In this document: positions 45,651-58,020 of the stretch, piece after piece
How the letters are laid out: each line of letters starts with the position of its first letter
Numbering within the stretch: position 1 is the stretch's first letter
Made by a program: the position numbers and the translations under genes
Source: Ochotona curzoniae
Lineage: Eukaryota > Chordata > Mammalia > Lagomorpha > Ochotonidae
Reading direction: 5' to 3'
NCBI RefSeq assembly: GCF_017591425.1
Contig: NW_024466512.1
Location: forward strand, 17,735,001-17,799,000
Length of the DNA stretch: 64,000 nucleotides
Notes under the pieces: model-generated
The model's input: only the letters and a program-made list of their open reading frames with translations
Told to the model about the DNA's origin: nothing
The model's database searches: none

Positions 45651-48600
45651 GTAGCAAGTTTTGAAACTTAAAGGGATTTGATGGATTTCTGAAGGTGTCA
45701 GAGTAAGGACCGCATTCCTGTGATACTCCATTATGTTGACGGTTGAACCAAAGGCTACTTTGAGAGACTGGTACCCAAGGCAACAAGAAGGGCTCAGGGA
45801 CTTGACAGGGATATGTGTCCACAAAGGTAAATTTCTGTAAAGTTTTCCTTTTGAATGTATATATTAACCATCCAAAGAGCCAACTCAAGGTCAAGTAGGG
45901 CATGTGTTTGCTCTTTTTCTTCCTCAGAACAAAAAGTTGTTAGCAGTCATGATACAGACTATGCCTAATGCTTCGTAAAATGATGAGCTGTTAGTTAAAG
46001 GAGAAACAATTATAATTTGCTAATTTTTCTAAAATGCATTTAAAAGTCCTTTCCCATTAATCTCTGTGATTCATAAAGAGGGAAGGCAGGCTGGCAAAGT
46101 TTAAATGATTGAAAATGATGCCGATGGCCTTCTGCAAAATCTGATTACAGCCCTGATGATGGATAGCGTGCCATTAGCACAGGGGGAAAACGCCTCGAAA
46201 TTGAACCGAGTAAATCAAGCAAAATCTTTCCGCTTTATAGAGAACATTTAGACATGATTCAAAAAATGTTTTAACCAAGATTTCATTTCCTATAAATATA
46301 TGTTGTCTTCGAATAAGAAGTATTCATTTTCTGTGACTTTTCCCTGAACAGCACTTTAATCTTGTCTTCAACAAAGTCCAACTTTCCTTGCTACTTTGCC
46401 CAGGTTTTCAAGGCTGCTGTGAGTTACTTCAGCGACAATGTACCACTCTATTTCTATTCCTGTTTTCTTTTGGCAGTTTCTAAAGAATGCTTGTTGCTCT
46501 TGCTGGGGCAGCATGGACATTGAAACTCGTCTGAAATAAACTAAGGGATTTCTTCTTTGGTAAGAAACTTGCGTTTGCTAAATTGGATGGAGAGAATGAA
46601 ATGACCTAGATTGTTAGCTTGAGCTTTGGTGAGCTGATTATACATTCACAGCTCGTTGTAATGTCAGGGACCAGAAAAGGCAATTCATTTTGTGCTGCAA
46701 CCGCATGGCCAGGATCTACATAAACTGGTCCTTAATGCAGGCCTTAATGTACATATTTGCAATAATTGGTCACAGGTGTTAAGTATAGTTGGAGAGAAAT
46801 ATGAATACATATGTCATCTCTGAACATAATTAATATAATTAGTCCTATTTAAAGTATTTAGTGGTCCAATTTGTCTTTATTAGTTCACCATATCCTGATC
46901 GGCCATACTGGTAAATATTCACCAACAATTATAGTATGTCAACATTGCAGTATTGACTACACATCATAACCAAGAGCTTATTGTATGTTAACATTGTAGA
47001 GCCATCATTACTTTTTTTTCTACTGAGTTGGATATCAGCTAGTTAAAATGGAGGCTGTGTCTGTTCTGTTTATCTGGAGAGTTAAACAAAATGCTTAGTA
47101 CATAGTGTTTCTTCCTGATAATATTTTCAATGAATGAGCATGTTGAATTATACAATTGTTATTTAAGCTTAATTTTTTATTCCTTTTTCCATCCCCCAAG
47201 ATGTGAGACATGTTTCTTTGATTGGTTCTATTTTACAACAAATGAAATTGAAATCTTCAGATGATTGTTATCTTACTGTGAAAATACGACAGATGAACAT
47301 ATTTGACTAACACTTTTTAAAGTAATCTTGAAAATTTTACAAGAAACAAGAGGTGGTCAAGAGAAAGTGGCCCAAGAATGGAGTCCCAGCCCAGGTCCTT
47401 CAGTCTCTGACTTTGAAGATACCTCTGTAGTGCAGCAATATCCCAGTCCACCCGAGCGTTTTCTCTTAGTTTCCCGTACTGCAGCTCCATATCCTTTGTT
47501 TGTACCTTACAGCAACCCAAATTTGTTGTCTGATCATTCTGAATCCCAGAAGAAGGAAGTGGGCATTCCAGTCTAACCTGAGAGTGCTGGAAGGGCTGTT
47601 TCCTTTGTAGAGAGCCCAGGAGAGCCTCTCCCTGTCTTTTCCAGCTCCTGGGGGCCACTTTCTTTCACAGCATGAGTGCTTTTTCCTCTTAGAAACTGGT
47701 ATGGCCAGTACAGCCTTGCTCACAGTGAATCTGTTTGACAACAGATTTTATCAACACGTCTTTTTCTCTACCACTACTTTCATAGTAGTTTGTAAGGACT
47801 CTTGTAATTATGTTGAGTCCATCCGGAAATTGATTCTCTTGTCTCAAGATTCTTAATCTTTTTGCTATGTCAAGTCACATATTCAGACATATCTGAGATT
47901 CAAGAGTCTGCATCTTGGGTTTCATTATTCTACCTCTCACACGGAAAAGAGAAATGAGACATCTAAAAAAACCCACCTGAGAGGTTTTTGGGGGAGCATT
48001 CCTTAAGATGTCAGTAAATCAGCATCATTAATCTAAAGCAACGTAGTGTAAAGATTGTTCAGTGAGACATATTTAGAGCTCAACCAAATAGTAATTTACT
48101 GAGCGCAAGTTTGCATATATTTGGAATTCTGAATTATTGGTAAAGATACAAACAACATGCGTAGGTTTATTTTGTTACAGATATTAGGATATCATTATGA
48201 AAGAAGAGTTCCATGTGTCTGATGCCATGTACAAAAGTTTCCATTTCTAGAAGTTGACACAAGCTGTTAGTACTCTCTGGCCTTCTCTTAGCTGTCTGCA
48301 AGCCCATGATTAGATCTCTATGATGACTTGGACCATCTTTGCCTCTCTACCCAACCCTTGAAGTACAGTTTTATCCATCAGCTCATAGGAAATATTTTAA
48401 AATCTTGAATGTGAGTATTGCTCTAGATAAGTTGTGTTTACCTCACATAACTTCCATGGCATTATTTGACTATTCAACAACTTCTTCCTGGCCTGAGGCT
48501 CACTCAGAGCCTTTCCTACTCGTGTTCCTCTGTATTGGCAGGGACTTACTTCATGGAATCCTATGGACGACAGAACCTGAAGATGCTCATGTGCCCTACA

Positions 48601-49587
48601 TATATGGCACAGTATTCACACAAAACATGCTAATATTTTTCACATATCTATGCACATCTTTATTACTGCAACTTACCTCTAGCTTACTTATAATACATGA
48701 TGCATTGTAAGTACTTGGTAAATAGTTGGTTTTTGACATTGCTTAGGGTATGACATAAAAATATCTGCATGTGTTTGCTGTTGGCAGAATCTTTCTTCTG
48801 TCTGTGTTTGGTTGAGTCTGTGGACGTAGAACCTGAGGATACAGAGGACTGATCCCATTCAGAATTCCCGTTGGGCTGCTCCCAGTTGATTTTTTCCTAT
48901 TTTTCCCATTCTTAGAGTAGTTTGTCTTCTTCTTTGTCTTATAGTTTCTTCTCCATATTATTAAGCGATCCCTTTGGAAGCTGTGCAACATGAGACAAAC
49001 CAATGCGAAGGTCTTTGGGCCTTGGTTCCCTCAGGCAGCTGTAGATTTATAGAGTTTATTTGCAGTGGATTTTATTGGAAAGTATTGTTAAGGAAAAGTG
49101 TCCCTGAAGTGACCAGAGGGGACTCAATATGGTGACCTTCCTTAATGAAAGATGTGCTCTGTAAAGTGGCACACTTCACTGAGGCTCAATTATCTCCTGC
49201 AGTCTAGCTTTCAACACTTGATTTCTTCCTTATACCCCATCCTAGACTGTTGTTCTGTTTCCAGGTGCTCCTCAGACTGAGTCAGATCTTGGCTCCTTTA
49301 GAAGTTGTGTCTTGTAATCACTTCAGTATCAAGTGATATCTCCTTTGGGAAAACTATGTGTGGCATGGAATCATATAACTCTGGGTTTTTGTCTGTTAGT
49401 AAAGGTTACTGAGTACATAACACACAATTCAAGGAAAGAAGCATATCATACAAAGAAGTAAGGTAATAAGGGAGGAGAAAAAGAGGAAGGGAACCTCGAA
49501 TTAACTGTATTGTTTTCTAGCCACATTTTTTTTTCATAGAAAAGTAAAAACACACTCAACTGCTTGGAAAGGAAGAGAGAAATAAAA
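45651..49587. other. Unannotated DNA, poor in young repeats
   Basis: No gene is recognised. The stretch 46080-46260 has the look of conserved non-coding DNA. The block 47317-47741 holds overlapping open frames on both strands (82, 91 and 113 codons) that I cannot assign. An ancient-repeat candidate at 48560-48790 is listed separately. Confidence 0.45.
48560..48790 (+). repeat. Ancient repeat fragment, family unresolved
   Basis: 'GCTTACTTATAATACATGATGCATTGTAAGTACTTGGTAAATAGTTGG' resembles a common ancient mammalian repeat reading 'ATTACTTATAATACCTAATACAATGTAAATGCTATGTAAATAGTTG'. I remember the pattern but not a secure family name. Confidence 0.4.
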
Positions 49588-49795
49588 ATATTTCTCAAAT
49601 GTTCCTTGTTGGGCTAGGTACATTATGGGATCATTTGCTTTAATTTGATTTTCACGGAAGTCCTATGAAGTTTGTTTCATCAAAAAAGAAACTAAAATTG
49701 ATAATGTTTAAGCATCCTTCCCTAGAGTACAGAGCACAAATTTATTTGAAATTCAAACCCATATGAATGGTACTCACTTATGCGCTCTCTGGAAT
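49588..49795 (-). repeat. MIR, antisense
   Basis: The block order follows reverse MIR: 'GTTGGGCTAGGTACATTATGGGATCATTTGCTTTAATTTGATTTTCACGGAAGTCCTATGAAG', then 'AAAGAAACTAAAATTGATAATGTTTAAGCATCCTTCCC'. 'GAAATTCAAACCCATATGAATGG' follows, the B-box side (ATTCGAACCCAGGCAGTCTGG). Confidence 0.75.
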
Positions 49796-50298
49796 CTATT
49801 TCTGTTTTGTAAGTCTCACAGGATAATTGAGAAGTCAATATTCACTAATATTTATTTACAGATAAATAAATGGGCTGCTGAGCACTTTAATTAAAAGAGA
49901 ATTACATTAATGTAACTTATGCTACTGTACTCCAAAGAGTTCTGTGACCAGTATTGCCGTCTCTACTGCTATAGCTGTGAACAACCCAGTTAGTACAAAC
50001 GTGGCTTGGGTTTTAGTTCTAGCGTTACCAGCCACATATTTAATCAAGTTACTTTTCTCGCCTGCAACTCACGCAGGAGAACAACTGTGCTTATTTCATG
50101 GAGTTTTGAGAGAATTTAGTGTAGTTAGCTGAATTCATAAATAAAAATATTAAACAGCTCTTACTGAGTTCTGAGTTGGAGTACCACTAACATCAGTATA
50201 TGCGCGTTCTTCAGTCAGGAGCATGCTTGCGTTCTTACTCCAGACCTAACACATAAAGTAGTCAGCATTGCTATTTCCATCTAAAAATGAGCAAACTT
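49796..50298. other. Unannotated spacer
   Basis: I see no gene or named repeat. Confidence 0.5.
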
Positions 50299-50660
50299 GA
50301 TCTGGCATGGTGGCTCATAACACTGGTCCTCCGCCTGCAGGTTTTGGTATCCCATATGGATGATGGTTCATGTCACAGATGCTCTGCTTTTGGTCAGAAT
50401 TCCCACTTGTGGTCCAGGAAGGCAGCAGAGCACCTGTGACATTGCCTGTGACTTGCTCGTTTTTAGGATGGGAATAGTAATGGTGACTACTTTATGTATT
50501 AGAATAAGAATGCGTGCATTCACCCATGTAGGAGACCTGGAAGAGCTCCTGCTCCTGGCTTTGGATTGGCTGTTGTGACCATCTTGGGATTGAACCAGAG
50601 GATGGAAGAACTTTTTCTGTTTTCTCCTCTCTGTAAATCTATCTTTAAACAACAAACAAA
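50299..50660 (+). repeat. CSINE, sense, diverged and slightly long
   Basis: It runs from the head 'GATCTGGCATGGTGGCTCATAAC' through 'GGTATCCCATATGGATGATGGTTCATG', 'ACTTGTGGTCCAGGAAGGCAGCAGAG', 'CACCCATGTAGGAGACCTGGAAGAGC' and 'CTCCTCTCTGTAAATC'. The segment at about 50440-50515 (AGGATGGGAATAGTAATGG...) does not belong to the consensus and may be an insertion or local expansion. Confidence 0.88.
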
Positions 50661-53159
50661 AACAAGCAAAAACTAACAAGGAAACTGAAGCTTAGATCAG
50701 AAATTACAGATACCCCTAATTCACAAGGTTCACTTTGAACTTTACCACGGTTTAGCAATATTCCTATAAATCATACTATTTTTCACTTCCTGTGGACTTT
50801 TAATTAGTGAAATTTTCATAAATTGAGGACAACATAGGTTTGATTTTGGATGATTTGGTTAGCTGTAGAACATTATAATTGCTTTTGTATTGCGTGAAGG
50901 TGAACCAGGCTAAGTTATGTTGTTTCATAGGTCGGCTGCATTAAGTGAATATTCAGGTTATGATATTTTCAGCTGAGAAACATTTATGCTTGTCGGAGTT
51001 GTCTGAACTGGAAAAGTCAGTAACGAACTCCAACCCGTGGTTGTCTGCTTCCCGTAGTCTGAATTACTAAGAACATACTGAAAATATTAGCTTGTGTATG
51101 CTTTGGATTCTTGTATTACTGTCTTTATACTTCTCCCATGGGGTGTGTGTGATAAACCTATTTAATCATGTTCATTAACACCCTGATTCATTGCCTATTT
51201 GGTCAGATTCAGTAAGTATCTCTGAGACTCCCTTGTTAGTTGAACATTAATATGTTTGGATTCTACTCAGCTGGGATGGGAGTTGAATATCAGCATTCCC
51301 TTCCTTGATTCTTTTTGTTTGCTTGTTTGTACCAGTTATTGCACACAAACAAGTCTTTCTACTCTGGATTTCTTTAAAAATTAGCTGTTATCAATGGGTG
51401 ATGACATCAGTCCATAGAGGTACCATGGATTTCTCTAAGTATCCCATGACTTAGTATAGCCTTAAGTAAAATAGTGTTCCCAAGGGAGGTCATTTAATTT
51501 ATACCATGTAAAAGCTCACTTACTTAAGTAATGTTAAGTGTGGCTATGTGCCAGACATGATAATCTGCTTTCTAGAAAGTGCATAAGACTGAAATGGGTT
51601 GAACACCACTGAGATAGTAGTTTTCTTAAATTGTACCCAGCAGATTGGGTTCAAAATAACAGCTTTAGGAAGCTTGTTCTTTTACAAGTGAAGTATTTTA
51701 CCTTCCTTAATTATATCCACTCGTTGAGATAAAGACAAAACCTAACCGATCTGATGTGTTGAATTCCAAGGCAAATGGAGCAGCTGTTTTTGTAGGATTG
51801 CCTACCACTTGCTGTCGGTTCAACATACCTATGCATTTATTAGCTTTTTCCAGAAATATGGTGCTAAGAATTCAGAATACAGAAATCACATTGCCAATGG
51901 TATTAGAACACAGCTGTTTCAGCCACAATGTATGACTAAGCATACATTTTTAAGGTAATCTCAAAATAGTCCTGAAGGAAAAAAATATTGTGTCGGTATT
52001 TACACATGAGCAATGTGAAGTTCAGGGAAATTTAGCGTCTGAAATTTGAGCTAAGGACCATCAACATTATGCGATATCATTTCCTGTGCCCTTGGTTCCT
52101 ATGCTGCCGAACAATTCCCCAAGCTAGTAGGAGGTGTTGTTGTAGAGCCTCAAAACTGGGTCCGCTCACTCGATGTGCACAAAAGCCAGTCTTTGAAATG
52201 GGATGTTGGGAAAAAGCAGTTATTTATTTCCAAGTACAGAGCAAGGAGCCAGGAGCCTTTCGCTTAATTTCCAAGTTCTCTGAGGAGTTGGGGGAAAGGG
52301 GAAAACTTTGATGTTTTATCATCTAGCCATGTATAAATATAATTTGATTTGGAAGTTGGCTACAGAATGTCCATCACTTAGTACTTCATTCAACATATCG
52401 TCATTGTTTTCTTTGTGCTTCCCTCCCTAAAACAGAAATTACATTTGGGCTAGGTCCCTTGCTCACCAGAGGTCACCTTTTCAGTTGCCTATTGTATAAT
52501 CATGATGTGTATCTGAGTAAAACCAGGTCATTCAAGTATTGGATTACTCCAAAAAGAAACAGATAAAGCTGTGTGAAAAAAAGGTAGCACAGAACAATAA
52601 AAAAAAAGTCCTGTGCTGTTGTGTTGGTGAAAACATGGAGAATTTTTGCTATCTGTGTCTGTATGCGGATATATTTATAAGTATCCATTAGTTCTAATAT
52701 TCCTAAACTGCTTAGGCCATCCTCTAATCTATAACAGGATTTCTAAAGACGTCTTAGACAAGCTATGCCTTGCACATATCCTGTGATGTTTTCCCCCTTG
52801 TATTACTTGTTACTTTTTTATTTTCTTTCTATACTTACCCTGTAGTTCGTTTCAGTTAATATGACAGCTGTGAATGCCATGCATTTGCTGGTGACACTCC
52901 AGTTCGTCCCCATCCTGGTCTCTCTTAAATATCGTGTGTGAAATTCCAGCTGAATTCTTGACATCTACCGAGTGCCTAGTTGTCACCTTGACAGTGACAT
53001 GACCAATGCTCAGTGCTAATGCACGCCTCATGAACAGTTCTTAATGGCTGCCTTACAAAAGCCCTTCTGTACAGCTGTAAGAACCACTTCGCCAAGACTT
53101 GTTCATGTAAGAAATATTTTCTTCTATTTTTTACTTTCCCTCTTTTCTAATACTCAATC
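50661..53159. other. Unannotated DNA
   Basis: No gene. A weak reverse-MIR resemblance lies at about 51955-52050 (TATTTACACATGAGCAATGTGAAGTTCAGGGAAATTTAGCGTC), too poor to call firmly. Open frames are at most 80 codons. Confidence 0.45.
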
Positions 53160-53842
53160 AGCACACTCTTTATAATCTTTCTTTCCAAACCCTATCCCTG
53201 ATCTGACCATTCTATTTACAACCAGATGCAGAGCTTTCTTTCTTCTTCATGTCAGTTCTCTCCCCAGTGGCCAGGGTGACATCCTAAAAGCATGGATCCT
53301 ATCATGTCACATACCTACTTAGAACTGCCCAACCATCTCCTGAGACACTCAGAACGTGGTCCTTGCTATGGTGGTGCAGGTTTGCTCTCACTGCTTGTGG
53401 TTGACTCTTTGGACACATCTCTTCCCATCTTCATTCTCATTCATTTTTTCACTCTCAGCAGCCTGTATCCAACCAGAAACATGCTACTCTTTGCACTAGG
53501 ATGTTTCTCCTCTTTTTCATCTTATCTCCATGTTTTAAAAATATTTTACTTCCTCCGAGAATCCTCGTGTGACAAGTCTACATGGAGCATTCGCCTCCTC
53601 TGCCCTTATCCACCAACTCTGTAACAATATTTCACTTCATCTGTAAGGATAGTTGTTCATCTGTCCACATACACATATTCATGAATCATTTGAATTCTTC
53701 ACAGTGTTTCTCAGTGTACTGTTACGAAACTACCTCTGTGAGGTTATGAACACCTCAACATATGGAGCCATATCTTAGGCTAGCCCTATTACAGAGATTA
53801 GCATGCTCTAGTAGTGTTTGTCAGATGAACTTGAACCAAAAT
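53160..53842 (+). repeat. L2 (LINE2) 3' fragment, sense
   Basis: 'CCTATCATGTCACATACCTACTTAGAACTGCCCAACCATCTCCTGAGACACTCAGAACGTGGTCC' and 'CTACTCTTTGCACTAGGATGTTTC' follow the L2 3' pattern (CTTCAATGGCTCCCCATTGCC..; GCCTTTGCACATGCTGTTCC). 'AACACCTCAACATATGGAGCCATATC' and the end 'TAGTAGTGTTTGTCAGATGAAC' complete it. This is an ancient retroelement. The 110-codon frame at 53292-53624 is chance within it. Confidence 0.75.
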
Positions 53843-55014
53843 AATGTTCTTCACATGCTTTACTTATATGTACAGATTTCGAGCTAGCTAAAAAAATGAA
53901 ACCGGCTATTTTGCAGGATCATAGCAAGTATTAAGATATATGAAATATACATTTGCTTCTCTGCTTTTAGTTTAATGCCAGCTCCACTTTTTGTTTGTTC
54001 TGACTACTATCACATGTAGCAACACTTACTTGTACGGTAAATAGTTTGATTCCCAATTTAAAGCAATCAAGAAATAATCTGTGTTGATATTAATATTTTT
54101 GTTATAAAATCACAAATGAACATTAGAGATTGGTTTTATTTACTTAGTGATGAATAAGCTGGAATAAGGAAAACTGACAGGAGCTTTCAAATTCCTGTAG
54201 ACTCATACCTGACACGATCCCCAGAAAAGAAGAGTTGGCAATGAGTGGAAAAGCAAGTCTGTTTCCCTGAGCACATCCGGTGATTTCTTGTGACTTCCTT
54301 TGTCTTTTGTTCTTGCTTGCACAGGTGGCTGCTGTGGAGTTTAGAGACTAGTAATGAAGTCGTAGTGTACCCTGTAGATTCTTCAAGGGACCCACACTAA
54401 CATCACAGCACAAGTTTCATGTCATTGTGGATGCTGGCAGTCACCATGGTGACTTTGGTCCTTTTCTTCTTATTGCTTTCCTTTTGTGATGGGGTTCATG
54501 ACCATTTCATTTATAATGTGGCTTGAGATGTACCTAGAGTGATGTACATGGGATTAAAATAGAATTTTTCAGTTGTGTTTACCTTGATTTACCACCCTAA
54601 TTACCAGAATTATTCATGTCTAAAGCAGCTGTGTGGGATGTCAGTTCAGCTGGGTTATTTATCTTTTTCCCTTCTGGTCTTCATTTCTTTATTTTTTCTT
54701 ATCAATTATCACTGTGATATTAATAAAAAGGTAACAGATTCAATGTCATTTATAATACTCTTCTAAGAATATAATGATACTATTTTTCTCTCAGTTTCGG
54801 AGATGATGTATGTTTAATTTGCTCTGGAAACAAAGGCTTAATGTTCATTTTTTTCCCATTTGATTGTTGCTTATCCCACTTGTCTATTTTCTCAGTGTAC
54901 AAGGGTCTTTCCTACTGGGTTATTTACCTTTAATATTGTCTGCAAATGAGCCTGAGTCTGGAAATTCATGATAATAATGAAATTATTGGAGAATGAATGA
55001 ATGCATGCTATGAA
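53843..55014. other. Unannotated AT-rich DNA
   Basis: I see no gene and no nameable repeat. Confidence 0.5.
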
Positions 55015-55027
55015 TAAGTATCAATTC

Positions 55028-55365
55028 CCTTTTTAAAGATTTGTCTATTTATTTTTTTATTGCAAAGTCAGCTATATAGAGAGGATGAGAGACAGAGAAG
55101 AAGATTTTCCATCCGATGATTCACTCCCCAAGTGACCACAACAGCTGGTACTACACTGATGTAAAGCCAGGAGCCAGGAACTTCCTCCAGGTCTCCCACA
55201 TGGATATAGGATCTTAAGGTTTTGGGCCATTGTCCACTGCCATCCCAGGCCACAAGCAGGGAGCTAGATGGGAAGTGGAGCTGCCAGGATTAGAACCGGT
55301 GCTCATATGGGATCCCGGTTCATTCAAGGTGAGGACTTTAGCCTCTAGGCCATTGCGCCGGGCCC
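55028..55365 (-). repeat. Young CSINE, antisense, with perfect 13-bp target-site duplication
   Basis: TAAGTATCAATTC at 55015-55027 recurs at 55366-55378. Between them is a complete reverse CSINE with tail complement, 'GAGACAGAGAAGAAGATTTTCCATCCGATGATTCACTCCCCAAGTG', 'CAGGCCACAAGCAGGGAGCTAGATGGGAAGTGGAGC', 'GAACCGGTGCTCATATGGGATCCCGG' and the nearly canonical head complement 'GCCTCTAGGCCATTGCGCCGGGCCC'. Confidence 0.98.
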
Positions 55366-55378
55366 TAAGTATCAATTC

Positions 55379-56599
55379 TTGTCCACCAAATTTATATTTG
55401 TGTGGCTAATTATGGCTGGAGACAGAATTATACAGCAGGCAATTTGCTTCCGCATTAGGAGCTGGCAAAGCACTTCGAAGAGTAGAACTGAGGGAAAAGT
55501 CTGTTTTGATAGAATTTTAGTTCCTACCTGCTTTCTATCCTCACATGCTTTCTCTAAGTGCATGGCAGTCCACACTGAACTATTACATTTTAAATATAAT
55601 TTTTAAATGATTTTCGGATTTTTTTTGCCATAGCTTATATTCTTAGGTTTCCAATCAATCATTTGAATCTCTCAATTTCTCTGTTTAGCAGTCACTTGTT
55701 CCTCATCTGCTTTGCTAACTATTCAGCTTTCAAATATTGTATTCTTCCCTGGCTCTGTCCTGGACTCTTGTCCCTTAAGTATTTATTTCCCAACACTCAG
55801 TGCTTTGCCTAAAGATACTGTGTATTTGGTCTGCATCTTGAGATCCACTGCTCAGAGTGTGACCTCTTCCCTAGAGTGTATCATGACTGGCTTACAACCT
55901 GGGTTAGATTCCTGAAAGATCTTGACTGCTGCTCATTCTCAGTCAGCTTTTCCTGAATTCTTTCCCACTCAAGTAAACTGCAAACCTTCCTGTGTAGTTG
56001 CTTATAGTAACAATCTAAGAATAATTGTTAACTTTACCATCTTATTGTGATAGGGCTCAGTACTATTTTTTTTTTTACTCTACTACCAAAACTTTACATC
56101 CACTTCTCTCTATTCCTACGACTCATTAAGTCACCACGCTGTCTGACAAAGATAGTTCTGTAACGGATAGTTCACATTCCATTTTTAAAGTAGAGCTCTA
56201 TGTTCATTTGTCTTCCATGCTAAATCTTAAAGGAGCTTGAAGCAGATAACATTTGACTCCCCATGCTGAAAATAAAATATTCCAGTGGAACTGGCAGTTT
56301 CATCTAACTCCTTATTTTGATTTACCAAGTACTATACGGTCAGGCATCTGACCAAAGCTCTGACCTTATTAGTTTTACTGAGTTTATTATATGATGTTTT
56401 CTGTTCTCTGAAGGATTACTAATTATAATCTGATTTTGTTTGTTGCTGCCTTTCCAGAACTTCTTTGGCAGTCTAGTTTTTTTAAAATGAATTTGTATTC
56501 ATTTCAGCTATTTGAGAGCTAGATGAAACTGTAAGTCTAGGTTTGCCACAAGTCCCCAGTGATGTGTTATCTGTCTCTCCGTCCTAGAGGATATCCTGA
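55379..56599. other. Unannotated DNA
   Basis: No gene. The part at 55700-55900 is C/T-rich and may be a decayed ancient element, but I cannot name it. Confidence 0.4.
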
Positions 56600-57825
56600 A
56601 CCCAGAATGACCCCCAAGGCCACACTTGACATACCGTTCAGAATGAAGGAGAGAGTATTTAAAAATGGATATACATCTCCGTGAGCCTTTTTGGGGAGCT
56701 AGAATAATCCCAGATGTCTGCTCTTGTGGCCATCAATGTTGAAACGCTTGATCATATCCCAGACACACAGCTCATGAGATTGTTGTTACTACATCATAGA
56801 TGCGACTGCTCTGGGCTCTCTGTTGCAGATGTAGGCTCACAGCTTGAGGTTGATGCATTCACACATTTTGCTGTCTGGGTTACAAGTCCAAGCAACTGGA
56901 GCGATCGGATTGCACCAGGACAAGCTGGGAGTACTGTTATGATCTGCCCAGTGTTGGGTTTTACCATCCCCAAACATAGTTCAAGATACAATCTGATAGG
57001 TTTTCATTGGCTACCTGATGCAGTGGAGGGAAGTGATGAAGCCAGTTGCTTGAGTGACGATGATGGCACTAAACTGAGCCACACCTACGTCTTGCAGTAA
57101 CATTGATTTCACCACACAGGAAGTGTGCAGTCTCAGTGATGCACTTCAAGCACATGCAAGTCCAACTGTGAAATACACATAACCATGTTTTTTTCTCCAT
57201 GTGGAACAGGCCAAACTGTTCTGTCCGCAAACACGAGCCTGGGATTTTGGGATTTATCAGGTGCTGCATCTTAACGTAAGTGGGTCTGACTCTGAGCTTC
57301 AAGGCAAAGTCCTAAATGCCACTTCCGGTCCTACTGCTTTTCAGCTTCAGCCTTGCTTTGTTCGTTGCTGGACTTAGGGGTGGCATGTGGAAGCAATTCC
57401 TTGGTCACTTGTCCAAAGAAGGTCTGAAACCTCAATCTATCTGCTTGCAGGTAGAGGTTGTAGAGTCCTGTGCAGCTCTGATTATTTTTTTAATTTAGTT
57501 CTTTCAAATCACAGAGGCCCTTATTCTTGATTTCAAGACTAGTATCTGTACTTAATTATCTTACCACCCCAGGCGGGAAATAATGTATCTACTGTGCCAT
57601 TTGTAGTTGGTCAAGAGTTAACTTGAACAACCTTTTCCTTTCTGCTTCCTTAAGTGACAGCCGTGTTCTAATTCCACTAAAACTTGGCACTGTAGCTTGT
57701 TTCTTGGCATTTTTCCCTCTGTGAAGGTGACATGATATGGGAGTAGCTGTTCAAGCTGACGTCTCTGTGGAGACATAATCAGTGGAGCATCTCACCCCAC
57801 TGCCATCTTGGTCTCTCTCCTTTTT
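56600..57825 (-). repeat. Possible decayed L1 5' UTR (lagomorph), antisense
   Basis: On the minus strand the block opens GGAGAGAGACCAAGATGGCAG, resembling the GGAG..CCAAGATGGCC start of mammalian L1 5' UTRs, and continues as moderately GC-rich sequence. Its plus-strand complement carries a 128-codon open frame (56714-57100) without recognisable domains. If the reading is right, that frame is antisense to the L1 and not a gene. The family, and whether all 1.2 kb is one element, are inferences. An unrelated old LTR is the main alternative. Confidence 0.35.
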
Positions 57826-57919
57826 TGAGCTTATTTTCATCAAGAATAATGAAACCTCTACACACAAGTACAGACTGTGTTCTGTTATCAACACATAAAA
57901 CCTTCCTATGTTGCTCTCA

Positions 57920-58020
57920 CTTTAGAATCTGTCTCCGCCTGGGCTGCCACAACAAACCACTGTCAATGGGGCGGCTTGAATAACGAGCAATGTTTTTAGC
58001 TCTTGGTAGCAGTTTCACTT
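57920..58020 (-). repeat. MLT1-like LTR end, antisense
   Basis: 'GCCTGGGCTGCCACAACAAACCACTGTCAATGGGGCGGCTTGAATAACGAGCAATGTTTTTAGCTC' corresponds to 'GGGCTGCCATAACAAAATACCATAGACTGGGTGGCTTAAACAACAGAAATTTATT' of antisense MLT1. Confidence 0.6.
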
